64,000 nucleotides of DNA from an uncultured Selenomonadaceae bacterium (lineage in GTDB: Bacteria; Bacillota; Negativicutes; Selenomonadales; Selenomonadaceae): contig CACYXR010000004.1 in assembly GCA_902778455.1 (NCBI GenBank), forward strand, positions 124,001-188,000, in the 5' to 3' direction. The notes under the pieces were generated by a model. That model saw only the letters and a program-made list of their open reading frames with translations, ran no database searches and was not told the origin of the DNA. Positions 51,739 to 58,733 of this stretch are shown in pieces; within the stretch, counting starts at the first letter, position 1, and every line of letters starts with the position of its first letter. A program made the translations under genes and the position numbers.

Positions 51739-52352
51739 CAGCGATACAGACCTTTTTTGTAAATGTACTGCTCCACCTCGCGGGGCACGATGTACCGGAT
51801 CGAGGCTCCGCGGGCGACGCGTTCGCGAATATCCGTCGACGAGATTTCCAGCTCCGGCGTGTTCAGCAGGTGAATCTGCCGCACGCCGAGGTCGCCCAAG
51901 AGCGCGCGAGTCTTTTCCACGTCGGGACGGCAGCCGGGACGGGATGCCGCAATGAACGGGCAGATTTCCAAAAGCTCCTCGATACGTTCCCAAGTGTGGA
52001 TTTCACGGACAATATCCGTGCCCGCGATAAAGAAAAATTCCGTATCGCCGCCGGACGCCCGCATAAGCGCGCGCACCGTGTCGATGCTGTAGGACGGCCC
52101 CTCGCGGCGCATCTCGATATCCGAGACCTCGAAGGTGGGATTTGAGCAGGTTGCCAGCACCGTCATCAGATAACGGTCCTCGGCGGGGGAAATTTTGCGC
52201 CCCAATTTGTGCGGCGGCTGCGCAGCGGGAATGAACAGTACCGTTTCCAGTTCGTACTCGTCCCGCACCGCCTCTGCCAGCATCAGATGACCGATATGGA
52301 TCGGGTCGAAGGTGCCGCCGAGAATGCCGACGCGATGTTTTGTCTCTGCCAT
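51738..52352 (-). CDS. nadD: Nicotinate-nucleotide adenylyltransferase
   Basis: A 204-residue enzyme of NAD synthesis that adenylates nicotinate mononucleotide. GILGGTFDPIHIGHLMLAE is the nucleotidyl-transfer signature, FFFIAGTDI and ISSTDIRERVARG complete it. GGGAG lies before the ATG. It is 9 bases downstream of the 50-aa membrane-peptide gene and overlaps yqeK. Confidence 0.96.
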   Translation of the reverse strand: MAETKHRVGILGGTFDPIHIGHLMLAEAVRDEYELETVLFIPAAQPPHKLGRKISPAEDRYLMTVLATCSNPTFEVSDIEMRREGPSYSIDTVRALMRASGGDTEFFFIAGTDIVREIHTWERIEELLEICPFIAASRPGCRPDVEKTRALLGDLGVRQIHLLNTPELEISSTDIRERVARGASIRYIVPREVEQYIYKKGLYR

Positions 52353-52361
52353 AGAGCTCCC

Positions 52362-52514
52362 TCATTTCCCAAACACGAACATCGCCGCGCCCGTGGCAAG
52401 CGCCATTGTCGCCGCGACAATCATCACCGCCCGTGCCGCGTCAATCATGTCAAAGCGGTTTTTCGGGTCGCGCCAGGCGTCCCGAAGCGACGAAACATAA
52501 TCCGAAAGACTCAT
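52362..52514 (-). CDS. 50-residue membrane peptide coupled to proA
   Basis: A short ORF starting MSLSDYVSSLRDAWRDPKN with a polar first half and one hydrophobic C-terminal helix (AVMIVAATMALATGAAMFVFG). Its ATG overlaps the proA stop (ATGA) and its own stop is 9 bases before nadD, so it is embedded in a tight operon and almost certainly translated. No known family. Too short for ordinary ORF calling. Confidence 0.7.
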   Translation of the reverse strand: MSLSDYVSSLRDAWRDPKNRFDMIDAARAVMIVAATMALATGAAMFVFGK

Positions 52515-53770
52515 TTGCGAATCTGCCCCTCGCCGAAAATCAGGTATTTCGTACTGGTCAATTCATTCAGTCCCATAGGGCCCCTGGCGTGAAGCTTCTG
52601 CGTACTGATGCCGATCTCCGCGCCGAAACCGAACTCAAAGCCGTCGGTGAATCGCGTGGATGCGTTCACATAGACCGCCGCCGCGTCCACCTCCCGCTGG
52701 AATCGATGCGCGCGGTTCAAATCGTTCGTGACGATGGTCTCTGAATGGCCGGTATTGAAACAGTTGATATGGGCAATCGCCTCGTCGATATCCTTCACGA
52801 CCTTGACCGAAAGAATCAGGTCGTCGTATTCCGTCGCCCAGTCCTCCTCCGACGCTTCGGCCATGTCCGTCACAACTGCCCGCGCCGCCGCGTCACCGCG
52901 AAGCTCGACGCTCTTTTCACGCATCACCTTCGCCACTTTCGGCAAAAATGCCTTCGCGACGCTTTCATGCACCAACAGTGTTTCCATCGCGTTGCAGACG
53001 GCGGGCCGGGAGGTCTTCGCGTTCAGCGCGATACGGAGCGCCATGTCGAGGTCAGCGCCCGCGTCCACATACGTATGGCAAATCCCCGCGCCAGTCTCGA
53101 TGACTGGAACGGCGCTTTCCGTGACCACGCGCCGAATCAGCCCCGCGCCGCCGCGCGGAATGATCACGTCGAGAAGCCCGGTCAGGTTCATCATCACGCC
53201 CACAGCGTCTCGGCCAGGGCTGTCGATGAATTGCAGCGAATCCTTCGGCACACCCGCTTTTTCGGCAGCATCCGCCAAAATCCCGCTGATAGCACGGTTT
53301 GACTTCAATGCCTCCGATCCGCCGCGCAATAGCACCGCGTTGCCCGATTTCAGGCAAAGAGCGGCGGCGTCCGCCGTCACATTCGGCCGTGCCTCGTAAA
53401 TGATGCCGATGACGCCGATGGGCACCTTCACGCGGCGGATTTCCAGCCCGTTCGGGCGAATCGTCTCCATCTCGCCCTCACCGATAGGATCGGGCAGCAT
53501 GGCCGTTTGGCGAAGCCCGTCCGCCATGCCGTGGATTCGTTTCTCATCCAGCATCAGCCGATCGAGCATCGCGCGGGGCGTTCCCTTCGCCTCCGCTGCT
53601 TTCATATCCTCGCCGTTCGCCGCGAGAATCGCGCCGGCGTTTTTCTCCAGCGCGTCCGCCATCGCGCGAAGCGCCGCATCCTTCACAGCCGAGGAGGTCA
53701 CCGCCAGCCGCCGCGAAGCCTCCTTCGCCGCTTGCGCCTGATCGCGGACGATTTTTTCTATATCATTCAT
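52511..53770 (-). CDS. proA: Gamma-glutamyl phosphate reductase
   Basis: A 419-residue NADPH enzyme, second step of proline synthesis. IGVIGIIYEARPNVTADAAA, LRGGSEALKSNRA, and the catalytic Cys in RPAVCNAMETLLVH are present. ATG 53770 has GGAGG 8 bases upstream; the frame to 53812 is terminator sequence. It starts a cluster proA, 50-aa peptide, nadD, yqeK, LCP, rsfS, cvfB. A terminator separates it from proB. Confidence 0.96.
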   Translation of the reverse strand: MNDIEKIVRDQAQAAKEASRRLAVTSSAVKDAALRAMADALEKNAGAILAANGEDMKAAEAKGTPRAMLDRLMLDEKRIHGMADGLRQTAMLPDPIGEGEMETIRPNGLEIRRVKVPIGVIGIIYEARPNVTADAAALCLKSGNAVLLRGGSEALKSNRAISGILADAAEKAGVPKDSLQFIDSPGRDAVGVMMNLTGLLDVIIPRGGAGLIRRVVTESAVPVIETGAGICHTYVDAGADLDMALRIALNAKTSRPAVCNAMETLLVHESVAKAFLPKVAKVMREKSVELRGDAAARAVVTDMAEASEEDWATEYDDLILSVKVVKDIDEAIAHINCFNTGHSETIVTNDLNRAHRFQREVDAAAVYVNASTRFTDGFEFGFGAEIGISTQKLHARGPMGLNELTSTKYLIFGEGQIRK

Positions 53771-53783
53771 GCGTAATTCCTCC

Positions 53784-53823
53784 AAAAAAAGAAAAAAGGA
53801 AAACAGCGTCAACTGTTTTCCTT
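53784..53823 (-). terminator. Terminator between proB and proA
   Basis: On the minus strand AAGGAAAACAG pairs perfectly with CTGTTTTCCTT (six-base loop), followed by a long T-rich run. Read-through or a promoter inside it must feed proA. Confidence 0.85.
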
Positions 53824-53876
53824 ATTATTACACACCAAAAGCACTTCGTCAATTTTTCGTGTAATGAATCGCGCAC

Positions 53877-55001
53877 TTATATCATCATCACCAGATTGTC
53901 CCGATGGATGACCTCGTCGTGAGTCGCCTCGGGAAGAATCTTGATGATTTCCTTTGTCTTTTTGCCGGCGATGCGGCGAATCTCATTCGCGCCGTAGTTC
54001 ACCACGCCCCGAGCGATTTCCCTGCCGTCGGGTCCCAATACGCGCACCGTGCTTTTCGGCTGAAAGTCGCCGTCCACGGATTTGATTCCCGCCGCAAGCA
54101 GGCTCGCGCCGCTCCGCATGGCCCGAACACACCCTTCGTCTACCGTCAGGTTTCCTCCGATATGCCGACCGAAGGCAAGCCACGCCTTTCGTGCGCGCAA
54201 ATGCTCGTCCTTCGCGAAAAAGACCGTGCCGACAGGTTTGCCCTCCAGCACTTCGCGCATGACGCCAAACCTGTCGCCCCGCGCAATGGCCATCGTAACC
54301 CCCGCGCTCATGGCGATTTTCGCCGCCGCCAGCTTCGTGACCATGCCGCCGGTTCCGCCCGCTGTCCCCGCGCCGCCCGCGAGCGCCTCGATTTCCGGCG
54401 TGACCTCCCGCACTTCGGAAATCAGTTTCGCATCGGGATGCTCCTGCGGATTTGCCGTATAAAGGCCGTCCACGTCGGAAAGGATGATCAGCGCGTCAGC
54501 GTCCACTAAAGACGCCACCGTCGCTGAAAGCGTATCGTTGTCGCCGATTTTCAGCTCGTCGACGGAAACCGCGTCGTTTTCATTAACGACAGGCACGACG
54601 CCCATAGCAATCATGGCGAGCAGCGCGTTTCGGGAGTTCGTGTACTGGTTGTGGCGCACAGAGTTTTCCTTCGTCAAAAGGACCTGTCCAGCAGTCTGCC
54701 CGTAAGACGCGAACATCGTCTCATAGAGGTGCATCAGTACCCCCTGACCAACGGCGGCCAGCGCCTGCCGCTTGGAAACGTCCTTCGGCCGCGTTTTGAG
54801 ACCCATTCGGTTCATACCCGCCGCAATCGCGCCCGATGTGACCAGCACCATCTCGCGGCCCTCGTCCGCGAGGCCGGCGATTTCCCGCGCGATCTCCTCC
54901 ATGCGGACGAGATTCGCGCCGCCCGTCGGACGGGTAATCGTGCTGGTGCCGACCTTGACGACAACACGTTTCGCCGTTTTCAATCCTTCCCTGACGTCCA
55001 T
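53877..55001 (-). CDS. proB: Glutamate 5-kinase
   Basis: A 374-residue enzyme, first step of proline synthesis. The kinase domain starts RVVVKVGTSTIT and has LVTSGAIAAGMNRMG and NENDAVSVDELKIGDNDTLSA. The C-terminal PUA domain (about residue 280 onward) is present, as in long-form ProB. ATG 55001 is used, with GAGGCG upstream. It follows yhbY by 24 bases and obgE before it. Confidence 0.95.
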   Translation of the reverse strand: MDVREGLKTAKRVVVKVGTSTITRPTGGANLVRMEEIAREIAGLADEGREMVLVTSGAIAAGMNRMGLKTRPKDVSKRQALAAVGQGVLMHLYETMFASYGQTAGQVLLTKENSVRHNQYTNSRNALLAMIAMGVVPVVNENDAVSVDELKIGDNDTLSATVASLVDADALIILSDVDGLYTANPQEHPDAKLISEVREVTPEIEALAGGAGTAGGTGGMVTKLAAAKIAMSAGVTMAIARGDRFGVMREVLEGKPVGTVFFAKDEHLRARKAWLAFGRHIGGNLTVDEGCVRAMRSGASLLAAGIKSVDGDFQPKSTVRVLGPDGREIARGVVNYGANEIRRIAGKKTKEIIKILPEATHDEVIHRDNLVMMI

Positions 55002-55025
55002 GCCGTTTCGCCTCACTACAAAAAA

Positions 55026-55331
55026 TTACTCGGGGAATTCGATCTTCGGTTTCTTGAAATTGCGTTTGAACAGCAGCCCGTTCCGCCCGATGACCTGCAC
55101 GAGATCGGCGTCCACGCGTTCCGTCAGGCGCTTGATAGCGTCCTTCGGCTCCTCCGGCGAATTCTGAAGCACGCGCACCTTGATCAATTCGCGTTTCGTG
55201 ATCGCGTCCTTCGCCGACTCCACCACCGTCGGCGTCACGCCCTCCTTGCCGATGTTTACCACTGGATCCAGCTCCGTTCCCATCGCGCGAAGAAACTGCT
55301 TCTGCTTGCTCGTCAATGATTTCCGAATCAA
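55026..55331 (-). CDS. yhbY: YhbY/CRM-domain RNA-binding protein
   Basis: A 101-residue CRM-fold protein linked to 50S ribosome assembly. LTSKQKQFLRAMGTELDPVVNIGKEGVT and the loop QVIGRNGLLFKRN (a GxxG-type RNA contact) are the family core. The start is probably TTG 55331 (IRKSLTSK follows), with GGGAGG 7 bases upstream. It lies 21 bases after obgE, the usual ribosome-biogenesis pairing. Confidence 0.93.
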   Translation of the reverse strand: MIRKSLTSKQKQFLRAMGTELDPVVNIGKEGVTPTVVESAKDAITKRELIKVRVLQNSPEEPKDAIKRLTERVDADLVQVIGRNGLLFKRNFKKPKIEFPE

Positions 55332-55352
55332 AATATGTCCTCCCAAACCAAA

Positions 55353-56636
55353 TCACGCGTGATATTCAAACTCCATCGCGCCGATGCGCACGGTGTCGCC
55401 TTCCTGGATGCCGCGCTTCAGGAGCTTCGCGTCGAGCCCCTTCATACGCCAAATATATTGAAATCTCCGGATTGCCTCGTCGTTGCCGAAATTCGTCATG
55501 GCGACGAGCTTCTCCAGCGCCTTGCCGCTGACGACAAAGGCCCCGTCGTCCGCCCGCTTGATCTCGACGCGCTCCGGGTCTTCCTCCTGCGACGCGTCAT
55601 AGACCTTCACGCCGTCCTCATGCTCCGGCTCCTCGACGTATGCGTCCAATGCCTCCGCCGTGTGTTCCACCAGCGTGCGCAGTCCCTCCTGCGTCGCCGC
55701 CGACACCGCCAGCATCAGAATCTTTTCTTCCGCCGCCAGCTTTTCAAGCCGCGGTAGGTTTTCCTCCGCCCCCGGCAGGTCGATCTTGTTCGCAACGAGA
55801 ATCTGCGGACGACGCGCCAGCTTTTCGCTGTACCGTTTCAGTTCGTGGTTGATGCGATGATAATCCTCGACGGGATCGCGCCCCTCAATGCCTGACGCGT
55901 CGACGACATGCAGGATGACTTTCGTGCGCTCGATATGGCGAAGAAATTCATGGCCGAGCCCGGCGCCGTCCGCTGCGCCCTCGATCAGGCCCGGAATATC
56001 CGCCATCACAAAGCTCTTTTCCTCGTCCACGCCCACGACGCCCAGTACCGGCGTAATCGTCGTAAAATGGTACTCGGCGATCTCAGGCCGCGCCGACGAG
56101 ACGCAGGAAATGATGCTGGACTTTCCGACGCTTGGGTAGCCGACGAGACCGACGTCCGCGAGAAGCTTCATTTCCAACAGAAGCTCCTTCTGCTCCCCCG
56201 GCTCGCCCAGCTCTGCGAACGTAGGCGCCTTGTTGCGGCTCGACGCGAATTTCGCGTTGCCGCGCCCGCCGCGTCCGCCCCGGGCGATAATCTCGCGCTG
56301 GCCGACCTCGGTCATGTCCGCCAGCACCTCGCCCGTTTTCACGTCCTTGACGATGGTTCCCGGAGGTACCTTGACAATGCAGGGCGGCGCGCAGGCGCCG
56401 AACTGGTTCTTGATGTCGCCGTTCTCGCCGTTCTGCCCGAGGAATTTCCGATGATAGCGGAACTCCAGCAGCGTATTCATATTGTTGTCCACGACGAAAA
56501 CGATATCCGCGCCGCGCCCGCCGTCGCCTCCCGACGGGCCGCCCTTCGGCACGAATTTTTCGCGGCGGAAAGCCGACTTGCCGTTGCCGCCGTCCCCGCC
56601 TTTTACAATGATTGTCGTGCGGTCTATAAATTGCAT
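55353..56636 (-). CDS. obgE: GTPase ObgE
   Basis: A 427-residue ribosome-assembly and stress GTPase. The Gly-rich Obg fold comes first (GGDGGNGKSAFRREKFVPKG), then the G domain (GYPSVGKSSI, DIPGLIEGAADGAGLGHEFL, NKIDLPG), then a C-terminal OCT domain (about 350-427). A terminator lies just upstream, between rpmA and obgE, so its own promoter or read-through is needed. Confidence 0.97.
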   Translation of the reverse strand: MQFIDRTTIIVKGGDGGNGKSAFRREKFVPKGGPSGGDGGRGADIVFVVDNNMNTLLEFRYHRKFLGQNGENGDIKNQFGACAPPCIVKVPPGTIVKDVKTGEVLADMTEVGQREIIARGGRGGRGNAKFASSRNKAPTFAELGEPGEQKELLLEMKLLADVGLVGYPSVGKSSIISCVSSARPEIAEYHFTTITPVLGVVGVDEEKSFVMADIPGLIEGAADGAGLGHEFLRHIERTKVILHVVDASGIEGRDPVEDYHRINHELKRYSEKLARRPQILVANKIDLPGAEENLPRLEKLAAEEKILMLAVSAATQEGLRTLVEHTAEALDAYVEEPEHEDGVKVYDASQEEDPERVEIKRADDGAFVVSGKALEKLVAMTNFGNDEAIRRFQYIWRMKGLDAKLLKRGIQEGDTVRIGAMEFEYHA

Positions 56637-56652
56637 AGAGAAAACCTTTCTG

Positions 56653-56684
56653 AAAAAAATACCTGCGCCGCAAAGCGCAGGTAT
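56653..56684 (-). terminator. Terminator between rpmA and obgE
   Basis: A perfect 10-bp stem (ATACCTGCGC / GCGCAGGTAT) with seven T after it on the minus strand. It would allow far more ribosomal protein than GTPase to be made. Confidence 0.85.
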
Positions 56685-56710
56685 CTTAAAACTGTTCCAA
56701 GCGGACGGAA

Positions 56711-57019
56711 TCAGACCGCCGCAGTCTCCTCCACCGGGTACACGCTGACCTGGCGGTTGTAACGCCCCTTGCGCTCGAAGGCGACCTTTCCGGCGACCTT
56801 CGCGAACAGCGTATCATCCTTGCCGCGACCGACGTTCGTTCCCGGATGGAAATGCGTACCGCGCTGGCGCACGAGAACGCGGCCCGCAGTCACCAGCGTG
56901 CCCGCCTGCTCCTTGACGCCAAGACGCTTCGCATGGCTGTCGCGCCCGTTGCGCGTGCTCGAAACGCCTTTCTTATGCGCGAAAAGCTGCAAATCAAACG
57001 TAAAATTCAAAACCTTCAC
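56711..57019 (-). CDS. rpmA: Ribosomal protein L27 with cleavable N-terminal leader
   Basis: A 102-residue L27 precursor. Residues 1-13 ([13 protein letters not shown]) are an extension ending LQLF, cut before AHKKG; in Firmicutes the protease Prp removes it, because the extension would block the peptidyl-transferase centre. The body ([38 protein letters not shown]) is standard. It overlaps the prp stop by 4 bases. Confidence 0.97.
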   Translation of the reverse strand: MKVLNFTFDLQLFAHKKGVSSTRNGRDSHAKRLGVKEQAGTLVTAGRVLVRQRGTHFHPGTNVGRGKDDTLFAKVAGKVAFERKGRYNRQVSVYPVEETAAV

Positions 57020-57348
57020 CTCCCGGATTCTTTCGTAATCCGCACCCGGACGGCGTCGGGGTACGCTCTTTCTATCTCCGCAATCCCCAGACGCATCGTC
57101 CTCAATATGGCTTCCGATAATTCATCAGGCGCTTCCCTGAGCTTCAGCCGAAGGTCCCCGCTCGGATCGATATGAAAATCTATATCCCGATGCAAATGCC
57201 TTCCCAAGCCCAAAAGAGCGGTCTGCGCCAAAGCGGAAACGCCCGCGCAGACAATATCCCGGCCCTTCGGCGCCGTGCCGCTGTGCCCGTGCACAGAAAA
57301 GGCGGATATCCTGCCGTCTCTTTCTTCTTTGATTTCGACCTCGATCAT
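57016..57348 (-). CDS. prp: Ribosomal-processing cysteine protease Prp
   Basis: A 110-residue protease that trims L27. The catalytic dyad is His22 (HGHSG) and Cys34 ([10 protein letters not shown]), the same positions as in the Staphylococcus enzyme. Encoded between rplU and rpmA with an ATGA overlap to rpmA, so enzyme and substrate are made together. Confidence 0.95.
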   Translation of the reverse strand: MIEVEIKEERDGRISAFSVHGHSGTAPKGRDIVCAGVSALAQTALLGLGRHLHRDIDFHIDPSGDLRLKLREAPDELSEAILRTMRLGIAEIERAYPDAVRVRITKESGR

Positions 57349-57354
57349 AGAGGC

Positions 57355-57666
57355 TTACGCCTCGATTTTCTCGATGGCGACCTTCGTAAACGGCTGACGA
57401 TGGCCCTGACGGCGACGGTAGTTGGATTTGGCCTTATACTTGAAGACGAGGATCTTCTTCTCTTTGCCCTGCTCCAGAACCTTGCCCGTGACCTTCGCGC
57501 CCGAAACAAGCGGCTTGCCGACCGTGACGCTGCCGTCGTTCACAACCGTAAGCACCTGATCAAACGTGACGGCATCGTCCACAGCAGCCTCGAGCTTCTC
57601 GACATAAATCGTGTCGCCCTCGGCAACCTTGTACTGCTTGCCGCCGGTCTTGATAATCGCGTACAT
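57355..57666 (-). CDS. rplU: Ribosomal protein L21
   Basis: A 103-residue 50S protein. [14 protein letters not shown] at the start and [17 protein letters not shown] near the end are diagnostic. It is the first gene of rplU-prp-rpmA, behind a consensus promoter and a 5' leader of about 175 bases. The ATG has GGGAGGTG upstream. Confidence 0.97.
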   Translation of the reverse strand: MYAIIKTGGKQYKVAEGDTIYVEKLEAAVDDAVTFDQVLTVVNDGSVTVGKPLVSGAKVTGKVLEQGKEKKILVFKYKAKSNYRRRQGHRQPFTKVAIEKIEA

Positions 57667-57845
57667 TCTTCTCTTACACCTCCCATATGGTTACTCGCCG
57701 ACTACGGTAGCACCCTCGCTTGCCCAAATTTCCATATGCGTCGAACGCCTTCCGCCTGGCCTATGAAAATTTGTTCGGCGCGAGTTCGCGTTTCAAAAAA
57801 CCTCGCCGCGCGGTTGGGGAAAACGCGCTTACGCGCATTTGACCG
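57667..57845 (-). ncRNA. 5' leader of rplU, probable L21-type regulatory leader
   Basis: The transcript from the promoter at 57851-57879 would carry about 175 untranslated bases with GC-rich hairpins (for example GCGCGTAAGCGCG) before rplU. Such leaders bind r-protein for feedback control in Firmicutes. The exact family was not confirmed. Confidence 0.5.
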
Positions 57846-57850
57846 TCGAT

Positions 57851-57879
57851 ATGATACCACAAGGAAGAGGGGTTGTCAA
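57851..57879 (-). promoter_or_regulatory. Promoter of rplU-prp-rpmA
   Basis: On the minus strand TTGACA (57879-57874), 17 bases, TATCAT (57856-57851). Confidence 0.85.
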
Positions 57880-57991
57880 ACGAAGAAAACGATTCCACAA
57901 AAGAAAATTTTTCCCGCCCCTGTTATGCGTCCCAATTTTATTGTATAATTTGTTTGCAAAGAAAACTTGGTAATTGAAGGAGAAATCAACC

Positions 57992-58348
57992 ATGAATCCG
58001 ACGGCAACTCTCGGCAGGAAGATCGTAAGCATCTCGTCAAAACGGCAAATCACGATTCCGCAAAAGTTTTTTCACGCGCTTCATTTCGACACAGAGGCCG
58101 AATGCCTTCTGCGAAACGGCGAACTTGTGCTGCGGCCGTCACGCCCCGCCGCATCGGAAGACTTCTCCGAAGAAATCCTCGCGGAACTGGTCGCTGAAGG
58201 ATTGTCCGGCAAGGAACTCCTGGCGGCGTTTCGCGCACGACGGTCAAAAATCCATTCCGCAATCCAAGCCATGCGTGCCGACGCAGCGAAAGCCGCAAAA
58301 GGCGAAAGCGAGTTTTTCACGGCAGACGAAATATTCGGGGAGGACTGA
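57992..58348 (+). CDS. AbrB/SpoVT-type antitoxin
   Basis: A 118-residue protein. The swapped-hairpin DNA-binding domain is at the N-terminus (KIVSISSKRQITIPQKFF), and the C-terminal half is charged and helical, suited to wrapping the toxin. ATG 57992 has AAGGAG 9 bases upstream; a TTG at 57974 is less likely. It is 3 bases ahead of a RelE-type gene, forming a type II toxin-antitoxin operon in the gap between two housekeeping blocks. Confidence 0.85.
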   Translation: MNPTATLGRKIVSISSKRQITIPQKFFHALHFDTEAECLLRNGELVLRPSRPAASEDFSEEILAELVAEGLSGKELLAAFRARRSKIHSAIQAMRADAAKAAKGESEFFTADEIFGED

Positions 58349-58351
58349 GCC

Positions 58352-58648
58352 GTGATTGACGTGCGTTTTCTCCCTCCCGCCGCAAAATATTTGAAAAAGC
58401 TGAAAGATAAAAACCTCAAGCAAAGATACAAGAATGCAATCGAAAAAATCCGGGAGAATCCGAAAATCGGCGAACAGAAAACCGGTGACCTCACCGGAAT
58501 CTTCGGCTACGATATTTTCTATAACCGTACAAACTACGAACTGGCGTACACCATCGAAATCGGCAACGACGGAAAGACAGTCGTCGTCATCATGGCGGGC
58601 ACGCGGGAAAATTTCTATGAACAATTGAAACGGTATATCAAATCGTGA
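58352..58648 (+). CDS. RelE/ParE-family toxin
   Basis: A 98-residue protein with the RelE fold pattern: FLPPAAKYLKKLKDKNLKQ at the N-terminus, then GDLTGIFGYDIFYNRTNYELAY and VVVIMAGTRENFYEQL at the C-terminus. RelE members cut mRNA on the ribosome; ParE members poison gyrase, and the sequence does not decide which. The start is GTG 58352, directly after the antitoxin. Confidence 0.88.
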   Translation: MIDVRFLPPAAKYLKKLKDKNLKQRYKNAIEKIRENPKIGEQKTGDLTGIFGYDIFYNRTNYELAYTIEIGNDGKTVVVIMAGTRENFYEQLKRYIKS

Positions 58649-58672
58649 AGCGAATAAAGATAACGTCATCAA

Positions 58673-58713
58673 AAAAACACCTCCGTTTCTGCAAACGCAG
58701 AGAACAGAGGTGT
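58673..58713. terminator. Bidirectional terminator, toxin / sbcC
   Basis: AACACCTC with TCTGC pairs with GCAGA and GAGGTGTT around AAAC; A- and T-runs flank it. Confidence 0.8.
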
Positions 58714-58733
58714 TTTTTCATCCATTTTTTCAA

